In this document: positions 44,730 to 53,565 of the stretch, piece by piece
Layout: every line of letters starts with the position of its first letter
How positions within the stretch are numbered: position 1 is the stretch's first letter
Origin: Alitiscatomonas aceti
GTDB lineage: Bacteria > Bacillota > Clostridia > Lachnospirales > Lachnospiraceae
Assembly: GCF_025567195.1 (NCBI RefSeq)
Contig: NZ_JAOQJF010000002.1
Location: 62,001-126,000 of the forward strand
Reading direction: 5' to 3'
DNA length: 64,000 nt
Notes under the pieces: model-generated
What the model was told of the DNA's origin: nothing
Databases searched by the model: none
Seen by the model: the letters and a program-made list of their open reading frames with translations, nothing else
Program-made: the position numbers and the translations under genes

Positions 44730-45500
44730 ATGGTACATTTTGTGGGCGCCGGCTGCGGCGCGGCGGATCTGATCACAGTCCGGGGGGCCAGGCTGCTCTC
44801 GGAGGCGGACGTGGTGATCTATGCAGGCTCCCTGGTGAACCCGGAGCTCCTTAAGGGGACAAAGAAGGGCTGTGAGATCCATGACAGCGCCCGGATGACC
44901 CTTCCGGAGGTCCTTGGGGTCATGGAGCGGGCAGAGGCAGAGAAAAAGACCATCGTGCGGCTCCATACGGGGGATCCGTCGCTTTACGGGGCCATACGGG
45001 AACAGATGGACCGGCTGGAGGAAATGGGGATCGCCTATGACGTCTGCCCCGGAGTCAGCTCCTTTAACGGAGCCGCCGCCAGCCTGGGAGCGGAGCTGAC
45101 CCTTCCGGAGGTGTCCCAGACGGTGATCATCACCCGGATGGCCGGGCGGACGGCTGTGCCGGAAAGAGAGAGCTTCCGGTCTCTGGCGGCCCATCACTCC
45201 ACCATGGCGGTGTTTTTAAGCGCCGGGCTTCTGGAGGAGATGGAGGAGGAGCTTAAGGAGGCCGGGTACAGGTCGGACACTCCGGCAGCCATTGTTTATA
45301 AGGCCACATGGCCGGAGGAAAAAGCCGTCCGCTGTACGGTATCGACCCTTAAGGAAACGGCGGAGCGGGAAGGGATCCGAAAGACCGCCATGATCCTCAT
45401 CGGCGACGTGCTGGGGACCAGGGAGGAAAACGGCTATGCGGACTCCAGGCTCTATGCGCCGGACTTTACCACAGGATTCAGAAAGGGGACAGACGCATGA
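44730..45500 (+). CDS. cbiF: Cobalt-precorrin-4 C11-methyltransferase
   Basis: The 256-residue methylase starts MVHFVGAGCGAADLITVRGA, the CbiF/CobM form of the SAM-binding start. It has YAGSLVNPELL near 31, HTGDPSLYGAIREQM near 81, CPGVSSFNGAAASLG near 109 and TVIITRMAGRT near 131. It adds the C-11 methyl. In most clostridial clusters cbiG follows; here the next gene is cbiH, with an ATGA overlap, and nothing lies between. Confidence 0.95.
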   Translation: MVHFVGAGCGAADLITVRGARLLSEADVVIYAGSLVNPELLKGTKKGCEIHDSARMTLPEVLGVMERAEAEKKTIVRLHTGDPSLYGAIREQMDRLEEMGIAYDVCPGVSSFNGAAASLGAELTLPEVSQTVIITRMAGRTAVPERESFRSLAAHHSTMAVFLSAGLLEEMEEELKEAGYRSDTPAAIVYKATWPEEKAVRCTVSTLKETAEREGIRKTAMILIGDVLGTREENGYADSRLYAPDFTTGFRKGTDA

Positions 45501-46225
45501 AAAAGCTGTACGTTGTGGGCATGGGGCCGGGAGACCACGACTCCATGACCATCCGGGCGGACCGGGTCCTAAGGGAATGCGACGTTATCGTGGGCTACAC
45601 GGTCTATGTGGAGTTAGCAGAGCAGTATTATCCAGAAAAGGAATTCCTGGCCACGCCCATGCGCCGGGAGACCGAGCGGTGCCGCCTGGCGTTTTCTGAG
45701 GCGTCAAAGGGCAGGACCACGGCCATGATCTGCAGCGGCGATGCCGGAGTATACGGCATGGCGGGGCTGATCCTGGAGATTGGGAGGGAATACCCGGAGG
45801 TTTCTGTGGAGATCGTTCCCGGGGTCACGGCAGCCTCCTCTGGAGCGGCGGTCCTGGGGGCTCCGCTGATGCATGATTTTGCGGTCATCAGCCTCAGCGA
45901 CCTTCTGACTCCCTGGGAGACCATTGAAAAGCGGCTGCGGGCCGCGGCCATGGGAGACCTCTGTGTCTGCATCTATAATCCCTCCAGCAAAAAACGGGCC
46001 GGCTACCTGCGGCGGGCCTGTGAGATCTTAATGGAAGAAAAAAGCCCGGACACGGTCTGCGGGGCGGTGAAAAATATCGGAAGAGAGGGCGAAGAAAGCC
46101 AGGTGATGACCCTGGGGGAGCTCTCTGGCTATGAGGCGGATATGTTTACTACCGTCTTTGTGGGAAACAGCCAGACCATGGAGCTTTCCGGATCCATGGT
46201 AACGCCCAGAGGATACCGCCTATGA
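45497..46225 (+). CDS. cbiH: Cobalt-precorrin-3B C17-methyltransferase
   Basis: The 242-residue methylase has VVGMGPGDHDSMTIRADRVL at residues 5-24, VVGYTVYVEL near 30 (IVGYTVYV), MICSGDAGVYGMAGLILE near 77, VPGVTAASSGAAVLGAPLMH near 105 and CIYNPSSKKRAGYL near 155. CbiH adds the C-17 methyl and contracts the ring, forming the lactone that CbiG later opens. It is not fused to CbiG or CbiJ, as it is in some species. Both ends overlap neighbours. Confidence 0.95.
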   Translation: MKKLYVVGMGPGDHDSMTIRADRVLRECDVIVGYTVYVELAEQYYPEKEFLATPMRRETERCRLAFSEASKGRTTAMICSGDAGVYGMAGLILEIGREYPEVSVEIVPGVTAASSGAAVLGAPLMHDFAVISLSDLLTPWETIEKRLRAAAMGDLCVCIYNPSSKKRAGYLRRACEILMEEKSPDTVCGAVKNIGREGEESQVMTLGELSGYEADMFTTVFVGNSQTMELSGSMVTPRGYRL

Positions 46226-48249
46226 GCCGTCTGCCTGTAAATGATATCGGGACCGCCGCCCTGTTTGCCGGGACCACAGAGGGGAGGCTCCTGGCAGAGC
46301 GTCTGGCCGGAGGCCCGGTAAAGGTCCATGTATTTGTGGCTACGGAATACGGGGGAGAGGGTCTGCCGGAGGCAGAGAACATCCTCGTCCATGAAGGACG
46401 GATGGACCAGGAGGAGATCCGGGAGGAGCTGTCCAAGCTTTCCTGTGATCTTGTGCTGGACGCCACCCACCCCTTTGCCCGGATCGTGTCGGAAAACATA
46501 AAGGCTGCCTGCGCCGTCTGCAAGATCCCCTGTTTCCGGATCCTGCGGGAGCATACGGGGTCCTGGAGGGCGGGGGGGGCCGGAACGGAACACAGCCCTG
46601 TATTCGTGGATTCTGTGGAGGAGGCCGTGGAGTTTTTAAAGGGCACCCAGGGCCATGTGCTGGTGACCACTGGCAGCAAGGAGCTTTCTAAATATAAAGC
46701 GCTTCCGGACTGGGAGGAACGGATCTACGCCCGGGTGCTGTCCTTGCCTCAGGTGGTGTCTGACTGCGGAGATCTGGGCTTCTACGGGAATCATCTGGTG
46801 GCCATGCAGGGGCCATTTTCCGTGGAAATGAACGTGGCCATGCTCCATGCCGTGGGAGCGGCCTGGATGGTCACCAAGGAGTCTGGGACCGCCGGAGGCT
46901 TTGAGGATAAGGTATCGGCCGCCGGACAGGCCGGAGCCGGGCTCATTGTAATTGGAAGACCAAAGGAGGATGGGATCTCCCTTCGGGAGGCTCTGGAGCT
47001 TTTTGGCCTGTCCATGGACAAGAGGAAGGTATTTCTGGTGGGCATGGGACCGGGAGATCCAGGGCTTTTCACAGAGGCGGCCAGACGGGCCTTTGACGAA
47101 AGCCAGGTTCTGGCGGGAGCCGGACGGATGGCCGACGGTCTCAGGGGCTTCCAGAAGCCAGTCTTAAGGGAATATCAGCCGGAGAGGATTCTGGGCTTTT
47201 TAAAGGACCATCCAGAGTATGATACGGCGGCCGTGGCCCTGTCGGGAGACACGGGCTTTTTCAGCGGGGCCAGAGGGCTTCTGGAGGTATTCAATAGGGA
47301 TGGCGGCTTTGAGGTGAAGGTGATCCCGGGGATCTCCTCCGCCGGATACTTCTTTTCCAGGATCGGAACGGGCTGGGAGGACGTCTGCTTTTTAAGCCTT
47401 CATGGCCGGGACGCTGACCTGGAGGGAGCCGTGGGGGCTCATAAACGGGTGTTCATCCTCTGCGGAGGAAGCAGTGCTTTAAAGGAGATATGTGAAAGAC
47501 TTCTCCATGCGGGCCTTTCCCAGGTACGGCTCACGGTGGGAGAAAACCTCTCCCTGGCGAATGAGAGGATCTCTGAAGGGACGCCGGAGACCATGAGGGA
47601 ACGGGAGGTCTCCGGGCTTACGGTGGTGCTGGCAGAAAATCCGGCGGCAGGGAGGACTCTCCCCCGGCCTCTGACCCATGGCCTTCCCGACGAGGCCTTC
47701 CTCCGTGGAAAAACACCCATGACAAAGCTGGAAGTGCGGTCCGTGTCCCTTTCAAAACTGGCTCTTACAGAAAATGCCGTGGTCTACGACGTGGGAGCCG
47801 GAACGGGCTCAGTTTCGGTGGAATGCGCCAGACTGTCCTCCGGGATCCGGGTCTTTTCCATTGAGCGGGATCCAGAGGCCCTGGAGCTGCTGGAAAAAAA
47901 CCGGCAGCAGTTTTCCCTGTCCAACATGGAGATCGTGGCCGGGACTGCCCCGGAGGCCCTTGAGGAGCTTCCTGCCCCCACCCATGTGTTCATCGGCGGC
48001 AGCGGAGGCAGCATGGGCCGGATCGTGGAGACTGTACTGAGGAAAAATGGTACCACCCGGTTTGTGGCGAACCTTATTACCCCGGAATCCCTGGCTGCGG
48101 TCATGGACCTTCCCAGGGATCTTCCGGTGACAGATCCGGAGATCGTCATGGTAACAGCCGCCCGGTCGAAAAAAGCAGGAAACAGTCATCTGATGCTGGG
48201 GGCCAATCCAGTCTGGATCGTGGCGTTTTCCGGAAGGGAGGACCAGTGA
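46222..48249 (+). CDS. cbiJ-cbiET: CbiJ-CbiE-CbiT fusion: cobalt-precorrin-6A reductase and precorrin-6B/7 methyltransferases
   Basis: The 675-residue protein carries three domains. Residues about 10-258 are CbiJ (FAGTTEGRLLAERLAGG, LDATHPFARIVSENI near 90, HVLVTTGSKELSKY near 145). From about 265 comes CbiE (FLVGMGPGDPGLFTEAARRA, ALSGDTGFFSGARGLLE near 345). From about 495 comes CbiT (FLRGKTPMTKLEVRS, SAM loop YDVGAGTGSVSVECA near 520, FIGGSGGSMGRIVE near 592). It covers ring reduction, C-5 and C-15 methylation and decarboxylation in one chain. CbiET fusions are common; adding CbiJ at the front is less so. It overlaps cbiH by 4 bases and cbiA by 1. Confidence 0.94.
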   Translation: MSRLPVNDIGTAALFAGTTEGRLLAERLAGGPVKVHVFVATEYGGEGLPEAENILVHEGRMDQEEIREELSKLSCDLVLDATHPFARIVSENIKAACAVCKIPCFRILREHTGSWRAGGAGTEHSPVFVDSVEEAVEFLKGTQGHVLVTTGSKELSKYKALPDWEERIYARVLSLPQVVSDCGDLGFYGNHLVAMQGPFSVEMNVAMLHAVGAAWMVTKESGTAGGFEDKVSAAGQAGAGLIVIGRPKEDGISLREALELFGLSMDKRKVFLVGMGPGDPGLFTEAARRAFDESQVLAGAGRMADGLRGFQKPVLREYQPERILGFLKDHPEYDTAAVALSGDTGFFSGARGLLEVFNRDGGFEVKVIPGISSAGYFFSRIGTGWEDVCFLSLHGRDADLEGAVGAHKRVFILCGGSSALKEICERLLHAGLSQVRLTVGENLSLANERISEGTPETMREREVSGLTVVLAENPAAGRTLPRPLTHGLPDEAFLRGKTPMTKLEVRSVSLSKLALTENAVVYDVGAGTGSVSVECARLSSGIRVFSIERDPEALELLEKNRQQFSLSNMEIVAGTAPEALEELPAPTHVFIGGSGGSMGRIVETVLRKNGTTRFVANLITPESLAAVMDLPRDLPVTDPEIVMVTAARSKKAGNSHLMLGANPVWIVAFSGREDQ

Positions 48250-49649
48250 TGGAAAAGGTGCAGTTTCCAAGATTTATGGTAGCGGCGGAGAAAAGCGGCC
48301 AGGGAAAGACTCTCATCACCTGTGCCCTCCTGGAGCTTTTAAAGGAACAGCACCGGGTATCTGCCTTTAAGTGCGGCCCGGATTATATCGATCCCATGTT
48401 CCACCGGAGGGTGGCCGGCGTGCCCTCCTATAACCTGGACAGTTTTTTTTCCAGCCGGGAGGAGCTGATCCAGCTTCTTGGCCTCCATGGCGGGCCGGAC
48501 CGCCTGGGGGTGATCGAAGGCGTCATGGGCTATTACGACGGCCTGGGCGGCAGTACGGACCGGGCCAGCTCCTATGAGGTGGCGGAGCGCACCCATACGC
48601 CGGTGATCCTGGTGGCCGACGCCCAGGGCAGAAGCTTTTCCACCCTGGCCGCTGTCCGGGGCTTTTTAAATTTCCGGCCGGACAGCCATATAAAGGGAGT
48701 CCTGTTCAACCGGCTGTCCCCCATGCTGTACCCGGCCCTTAAACGGGCGGCAGAGGAAGAGCTGGGGATCCGGGCCGTGGGCTTTGTGCCGCCGTTGGGA
48801 GAGGAGTTCCGGCTGAAAAGCCGTCACCTGGGACTTCTGCGGCCGGAGGAGATCCCAGGGTTCCGGGAGGAGATCCACAGGCTGGCTGAAGCGCTCCGGC
48901 CAGGGATCGACCTGGAAGCCATCCTGTCCATTGCAAAGGAGGCGGAACCGCTTCCGGCCCGGAGGCGGAGGCTTCCCCAGATACGGAAGGAAAACGGAGA
49001 AAAGCCGGTGATCGCCGTGGCCATGGACGAGGCTTTCTGCTTCTATTACCAGGACAATCTGGAGACCTTGGAGGCCATGAACGCAGAGCTCAGGTTCTTT
49101 TCCCCCATCCATGACGAAAAGGTGCCCGGGGAGGCCGACGGCCTTTACCTGGGAGGCGGCTATCCGGAGCTTTACGGAAAGGAGCTTTCAGAAAACGCTT
49201 CCATGCGGGCCAGCGTCCGGGAGCTCCTGGCCCAGGGGATGCCCTGCATCGCCGAATGCGGCGGATACCTGTATCTGAAGCAGGAGCTTGCGGATGCGGA
49301 CGGCATCTCCTGGCCCATGTGCGGTGTGCTTCCAGGGGGAAGCCGGGACAGCGGACGGCTTTCCAGATTCGGCTACGGGATCATGACGGCCATGGGAGAC
49401 AGTGTCCTGGGGTCTGTCGGGACCAGCGTTCCGGCCCACGAATTCCATCACTGGGACAGTCCGGAAAACGGAGACTGCTTTTCCTTTAAAAAGCCGGTGG
49501 GGACCCGGGAATGGTCCTGCGGCTATGGAACGGAAAGCCTTTACGCCGGATTTCCCCATCTTTATTTTTACGGCCATGAGCCGGTGCGGTTTCTGGAGCT
49601 GGCGGCCCGGCGGCGGGACGGGGAGTGCGGACGATCACATAGAACATAA
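48249..49649 (+). CDS. cbiA: Cobyrinic acid a,c-diamide synthase
   Basis: The 466-residue glutamine-dependent amidase has an ATP-binding start FMVAAEKSGQGKTLITCALL, KCGPDYIDPMFHR near 41, and a class I glutaminase half with IAECGGYLYLKQEL near 335 (Cys) and AHEFHHWDSPEN near 398 (His). It amidates the a and c side chains. ATG 48249 shares one base with the cbiET stop and has GGGAGG 7 bases upstream, a better fit than the GTG at 48246. Confidence 0.95.
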   Translation: MEKVQFPRFMVAAEKSGQGKTLITCALLELLKEQHRVSAFKCGPDYIDPMFHRRVAGVPSYNLDSFFSSREELIQLLGLHGGPDRLGVIEGVMGYYDGLGGSTDRASSYEVAERTHTPVILVADAQGRSFSTLAAVRGFLNFRPDSHIKGVLFNRLSPMLYPALKRAAEEELGIRAVGFVPPLGEEFRLKSRHLGLLRPEEIPGFREEIHRLAEALRPGIDLEAILSIAKEAEPLPARRRRLPQIRKENGEKPVIAVAMDEAFCFYYQDNLETLEAMNAELRFFSPIHDEKVPGEADGLYLGGGYPELYGKELSENASMRASVRELLAQGMPCIAECGGYLYLKQELADADGISWPMCGVLPGGSRDSGRLSRFGYGIMTAMGDSVLGSVGTSVPAHEFHHWDSPENGDCFSFKKPVGTREWSCGYGTESLYAGFPHLYFYGHEPVRFLELAARRRDGECGRSHRT

Positions 49650-49662
49650 GGCGGTGGCAGAT

Positions 49663-50823
49663 ATGAAAAAAATTCTGGAGATTCTTTCAGAGATCCGCCC
49701 GGCGGACCAGAAGGCCATGGAGGCGGCCAGGCTCCGGTGGAATTCAGTGGCAAAGCCCATCGGAAGCCTGGGGATCCTAGAGGAGGACATTATAAAGATC
49801 GCCGGGATCCTGGGAAGCGCAGAACGGATCCCTCTGGAAAAAAGCGCCCTGGCAGTCATGTGCGCCGACCACGGAGTGGTGGAGGAGGGCGTGACCCAGA
49901 CAGGCCAGGAGGTCACCCGGATCGTGGCAGAGAATTTCACAAAAGGCCAGACCTCGGTGACCTGTATGTGCCGGGTGTCGGGAACCGACGTGTTTCCGGT
50001 GGACGTGGGCATGACAGGAGAAGGACGGCTCTGGGACGGCTCCGGCAAAGAGGCCCCGGCCCCCTTTGTGCTCTTAAACCGGAGAGCCGGAGCCGGAAGC
50101 CGGAACCTGGTGAGAGAGGCGGCCATGACCGGGGACCAGTGCGAAAGAGCGCTCCTGGCGGGGGCGTTCCTGGCCCGGGATCTGAAGCAGATGGGCTATG
50201 GGATCCTGGCCTCCGGAGAAATGGGCATCGGGAACACCACCCCGGCCAGCGCCCTGGCCTCGGTCCTTACGGGAGCCCCTCCCAGGCTGGTCACCGGACG
50301 GGGGGCCGGTCTCTCGGATCAGGGGCTTTTAAGAAAGCAGAAGGCCGTGGAGGCGGCCTGCGAGCGGTTTTTCCGGCAGTATCCCAGGTATAAGGACTTT
50401 TCCTGGGAGGCTTCCGCAGAGCCCCGGGACGCGCTCCTTCTTCTTACGGAGCTGGGAGGCTTTGATATCGCCGCCATGGCCGGACTGTTCCTGGGAGCCG
50501 CCGTGTACAGGCTTCCTGCGGTGATCGACGGCTTTATCTCATCGGCGGCGGCGCTTCTGGCGGTGCTCATGTGCCGGGACGTGAAGGACTTCCTCCTGGC
50601 CTCTCATGTCTCTTCAGAGCCTGCGGGACGTCTGGTGATGGACCAGCTGGGATTAAAGGCCCCTCTGGACTGCGGGATGCACCTGGGAGAGGGAAGCGGG
50701 GCTGTGGCCCTTCTGCCTCTTTTAAAAATGGGAGCCATGGTCTATGAAAACATGAGTACGTTTTCGGAGATCCATGTGGAATCCTATGTGGACTATGGGG
50801 CCAAAAAGGGAGGCCGGCCATGA
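49663..50823 (+). CDS. cobT: Nicotinate-nucleotide--dimethylbenzimidazole phosphoribosyltransferase
   Basis: The 386-residue enzyme activates the lower-ligand base as its alpha-ribotide. RWNSVAKPIGSLGILEE near residue 25, VMCADHGVVEEGVTQTGQEV near 64, GEMGIGNTTPASALASVL near 187 and VIDGFISSAAALLAVLM near 287 are diagnostic; the catalytic Glu sits in the C-terminal GMHLGEGSGAVALLPLL (near 340). ATG 49663 is preceded by AAGGCGG; GTG 49654 is possible. The C-terminus extends past the usual end and overlaps cobS. Confidence 0.94.
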   Translation: MKKILEILSEIRPADQKAMEAARLRWNSVAKPIGSLGILEEDIIKIAGILGSAERIPLEKSALAVMCADHGVVEEGVTQTGQEVTRIVAENFTKGQTSVTCMCRVSGTDVFPVDVGMTGEGRLWDGSGKEAPAPFVLLNRRAGAGSRNLVREAAMTGDQCERALLAGAFLARDLKQMGYGILASGEMGIGNTTPASALASVLTGAPPRLVTGRGAGLSDQGLLRKQKAVEAACERFFRQYPRYKDFSWEASAEPRDALLLLTELGGFDIAAMAGLFLGAAVYRLPAVIDGFISSAAALLAVLMCRDVKDFLLASHVSSEPAGRLVMDQLGLKAPLDCGMHLGEGSGAVALLPLLKMGAMVYENMSTFSEIHVESYVDYGAKKGGRP

Positions 50824-51575
50824 AGGCCCTTCTGATTGCCTTTTCCATGTATTCCAGGCTCCCGGTGCCGGATTTTATCTGGGAGGAGGAGGACCGGAAA
50901 AAGGCCATGTGCTTCTTTCCCCTGGTGGGGGTCCTGGCAGGGGCCGTATTTTTCCTGGTATATCTTTTTATGGAAAGGACAGGGGCAGGGCCTCTTTTTA
51001 AGGGAGCGCTTCTGACGGCCGTGCCGCTTCTGGCAACGGGGGGCATCCATATGGACGGCTTTCTGGACACCTGTGACGCCAGGGCCTCCTGGGGAGACCG
51101 GGAGAAAAAGCTTCAGATCTTAAAGGATACCCATGCGGGGGCCTTTGCAGTCACCGGAGGCGGGCTGTACCTGCTTTTATACTGCGGCGGCTGTTCGGAG
51201 CTTCCAGTCCGGGGGGCGGCAGCTGTGTCTGCCGGATTCGTCCTGTCCAGGGCTTTGAGCGGCCTGGCGGCAGCGGTATTTCCCGGAGCCAGGGAGCACG
51301 GGATGCTGGCGGATTTCATGAAGGACTCCAGAAGACGGCTGGTGGCGGCCTCCATGGTATTTTATATGGCTGTTTCCGCCGGGGCCATGATCCTTCTGGG
51401 CGGCCTTTGCGGGGCGGCGGCGGTCCTTGGGGCCGTCCTGGCATTTTTATATTACAGGCGGATGGTGTTCCGGGAGTTCGGCGGCGTCACCGGGGACCTG
51501 GCCGGGTATTTTTTACAGCTTTGTGAGCTTTTTATGGTACTGGCGGCGGCGGTCTGCCATCTGGCGATCTCATAG
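50820..51575 (+). CDS. cobS: Adenosylcobinamide-GDP ribazoletransferase (cobalamin synthase)
   Basis: The 251-residue membrane protein has about six hydrophobic segments and the CobS signature DGFLDTCDARASWGDREKKL near residue 77 with KDTHAGAFAV just after. It joins GDP-activated cobinamide to alpha-ribazole (phosphate) at the membrane. FSMYSRLPVPDF at the N-terminus is typical. It overlaps cobT by 4 bases. The kinase/guanylyltransferase CobU that makes its substrate is not in the window. Confidence 0.93.
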   Translation: MKALLIAFSMYSRLPVPDFIWEEEDRKKAMCFFPLVGVLAGAVFFLVYLFMERTGAGPLFKGALLTAVPLLATGGIHMDGFLDTCDARASWGDREKKLQILKDTHAGAFAVTGGGLYLLLYCGGCSELPVRGAAAVSAGFVLSRALSGLAAAVFPGAREHGMLADFMKDSRRRLVAASMVFYMAVSAGAMILLGGLCGAAAVLGAVLAFLYYRRMVFREFGGVTGDLAGYFLQLCELFMVLAAAVCHLAIS

Positions 51576-51589
51576 ACAGGAGGCGTTTT

Positions 51590-52222
51590 ATGAGGATCCT
51601 TCTTCTCCGCCACGGGGAGACGGCGGGCAATCTGGAAAAGCGGTATGTGGGAAGGACCGACGAGGGGCTTACGGAGGCAGCCATACAGGGGCTGCGGCAG
51701 ATCTCAGCGAAGCGGAAGCAGCTTCTTTACGGGCTTCTGGGCCCGGTGGCGGCGGTGTACGCAAGCCCCATGAGACGGTGCCTGGAGACGGCAGCCCTGG
51801 TTTTTCCAGAAAAGGACTTTTCGGGCGTTCCCGTCCGTCTGGTGCCCGGCCTTTCGGAATGTGACTTTGGCCGGTTTGAGTACAAAAATTACAGGGAGCT
51901 TTCCGGGGATGCGGATTACCAGCGGTTCATCGATTCCGGCGGAACAGACGGGTTCCCGGGAGGCGAGGCTGTGGCGCAGTTCAAGGGCCGGTGCGCAGAT
52001 GCCTTCCGGCAGGAGGTACGTGCCCTTATGGGAAAAACAGACGGCACGGCGGTGTTCGTGATCCACGGCGGCTCCATCATGGCCGTGCTGGAGGCCTTTG
52101 GCCGGCCGGAGCGGGAATATTATTCCTGGCAGACCGGCTGCCTTTCGGGGTATCTCTGCCGGACTGGGGAGGAGAACGGCCATTTCTGTCTGACAGATGT
52201 TGCGAAAATTTCAATTATATAG
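51590..52222 (+). CDS. cobC: Histidine phosphatase, probable alpha-ribazole phosphatase
   Basis: The 210-residue protein begins MRILLLRHGETAGNLEKRYV with the phosphohistidine RHG motif, has YASPMRRCLETA near 58 and the second His in VFVIHGGSIMAVLEAFG near 152. Position right after cobT-cobS supports CobC (removal of phosphate from alpha-ribazole-5'-P or adenosylcobalamin-P); phosphatases of this fold are otherwise hard to tell apart. Its last codons overlap an internal promoter. Confidence 0.85.
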   Translation: MRILLLRHGETAGNLEKRYVGRTDEGLTEAAIQGLRQISAKRKQLLYGLLGPVAAVYASPMRRCLETAALVFPEKDFSGVPVRLVPGLSECDFGRFEYKNYRELSGDADYQRFIDSGGTDGFPGGEAVAQFKGRCADAFRQEVRALMGKTDGTAVFVIHGGSIMAVLEAFGRPEREYYSWQTGCLSGYLCRTGEENGHFCLTDVAKISII

Positions 52223-52228
52223 TATACT
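52200..52228 (+). promoter_or_regulatory. Predicted internal promoter inside the cobamide gene run
   Basis: TTGCGA (52200-52205), a 17-base spacer and TATACT (52223-52228) straddle the cobC stop codon in a strikingly AT-rich gap. It would drive the small membrane gene and the cbiB-cobQ-cbiC section. Confidence 0.55.
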
Positions 52229-52265
52229 TTAAGGATACGAAATAAGAGAAAGGCAGGTAGCAAAC

Positions 52266-52559
52266 ATGATAGCTCCATTTTTACTGATCATCAGTCTGGG
52301 TCTTCTGATCTACGGCGCTCTGGTAACAGGAGGGATCTACGTTCCCATCCGGTCCAAGATCCTTATTGAGGATGAGGGAAGGGCCGCCTGGTGCAAGGTG
52401 GAGGGCTTTACGAAGATCCTCTGGGGACTGGATCTGGCCGTGTTCGCCATGTATTACGAAAAGATCTTCCTTCCCACCTTATGCCTGGTGATCTTTTTAG
52501 GGCTGACTCTGTATACCATTTATATCACATATAAAAATAACGAAAAATATCTGAAATAA
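52266..52559 (+). CDS. Small membrane protein of unknown function
   Basis: I do not recognise this 97-residue protein. It has three hydrophobic segments (about 5-25, 51-63 and 66-86) with a short amphipathic loop (PIRSKILIEDEGRAAWCKVE) between the first two, and a Lys/Asn-rich tail (TYKNNEKYLK). The single Cys is at about residue 42. No signal-peptide cut site is apparent. It has its own upstream promoter, and cbiB starts 17 bases downstream, so it may be co-expressed with the late cobamide genes. GGCAGG lies upstream of ATG 52266. A role in transport or as a subunit at the CobS/CbiB membrane step is speculation. Confidence 0.7.
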   Translation: MIAPFLLIISLGLLIYGALVTGGIYVPIRSKILIEDEGRAAWCKVEGFTKILWGLDLAVFAMYYEKIFLPTLCLVIFLGLTLYTIYITYKNNEKYLK

Positions 52560-52576
52560 AGGAAAAACGTGAATTT

Positions 52577-53545
52577 ATGGACAGAATGATCTGGGCCTGG
52601 GCTGCAGCCCTGGGGTTTCTGCTGGACTGGGTCCTGGGAGATCCACAGTTCCTTTACCATCCGGTGCGTCTCATCGGCTGGCTCATTGGACGGCTGGAAG
52701 CGGTTTTAAGGAAAATATGTAAAAAAACGGAAAAAGGGCTTCTTCTGGGAGGCCTTTTTCTGGTTGCGGCGGTATGCGGGATCACCGGAGGAGCCCTGTG
52801 GGCTCTCCTGGCCCTGTGCCGGGAGGTTTCGGTCTGGCTGTACCTGGCTGTATCGGCGGTCCTCTGCTACCAGCTTCTGGCAGCCAGATCCCTTCAGACA
52901 GAAAGCATGAAGGTCTATCAGGAGCTGAAGAAAGGAGATCTTCCCGGAGCCAGAAGGGCGGTGTCCATGATCGTGGGCCGGGATACGGAGCGTCTTTCAG
53001 AGGCAGGCGTCACAAAGGCTGCGGTGGAGACTGTGGCGGAAAATACCTCGGACGGGGTCATCGCCCCGCTTTTTTATCTGGCCCTGGGCGGCCCCGTCCT
53101 TGGATGGGTCTACAAAGCCGTGAACACCATGGATTCCATGGTGGGGTACAAAAACGAAGCGTACCTGTATTTTGGCCGGGCGGCGGCAAAGCTTGACGAC
53201 CTGGCCAACTTCCTTCCGGCCAGGCTTTCTGCCGGGCTGATGGTACTGGCGGCGGCTGTCCTGGGCATGGACTGGCGGGAAGGGATGCATATCTTTTTCC
53301 GGGACCGTTTTAACCACGCCAGCCCCAACTCCGCCCAGACAGAGGCCGTGTGCGCCGGCGTCCTCCATGTACAGCTGGCAGGAGACGCCTGGTATTTTGG
53401 GACCCTTTATAAGAAAAAGACCATCGGGGATGATAAAAGGCCGGTGGAGGCGGAGGATATCCCCAGGGCCTGCCGTCTCATGTACGGAGCTGCCTGGGCG
53501 GCAGCCCTGGCGGCGGTCCTGGTCCTGGCGGGGATCCGATCATAA
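52577..53545 (+). CDS. cbiB: Adenosylcobinamide-phosphate synthase
   Basis: The 322-residue membrane protein attaches the aminopropanol (phosphate) arm to cobyric acid. FLLDWVLGDPQFLYHPVRLIG (core DWVLGDPQFLYHPVR) near residue 13, MIVGRDTERLSEAGVTKAAVE (core IVGRDTERLSE) near 132, AENTSDGVIAPLFYLALGG near 155 and KAVNTMDSMVGYKNEAYLYF near 178 are the family signatures. Several membrane segments are present. The ribosome site is weak (AAAGG about 13 bases upstream). Confidence 0.93.
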   Translation: MDRMIWAWAAALGFLLDWVLGDPQFLYHPVRLIGWLIGRLEAVLRKICKKTEKGLLLGGLFLVAAVCGITGGALWALLALCREVSVWLYLAVSAVLCYQLLAARSLQTESMKVYQELKKGDLPGARRAVSMIVGRDTERLSEAGVTKAAVETVAENTSDGVIAPLFYLALGGPVLGWVYKAVNTMDSMVGYKNEAYLYFGRAAAKLDDLANFLPARLSAGLMVLAAAVLGMDWREGMHIFFRDRFNHASPNSAQTEAVCAGVLHVQLAGDAWYFGTLYKKKTIGDDKRPVEAEDIPRACRLMYGAAWAAALAAVLVLAGIRS

Positions 53546-53565
53546 AAACAGACGAGGAGGAACGT

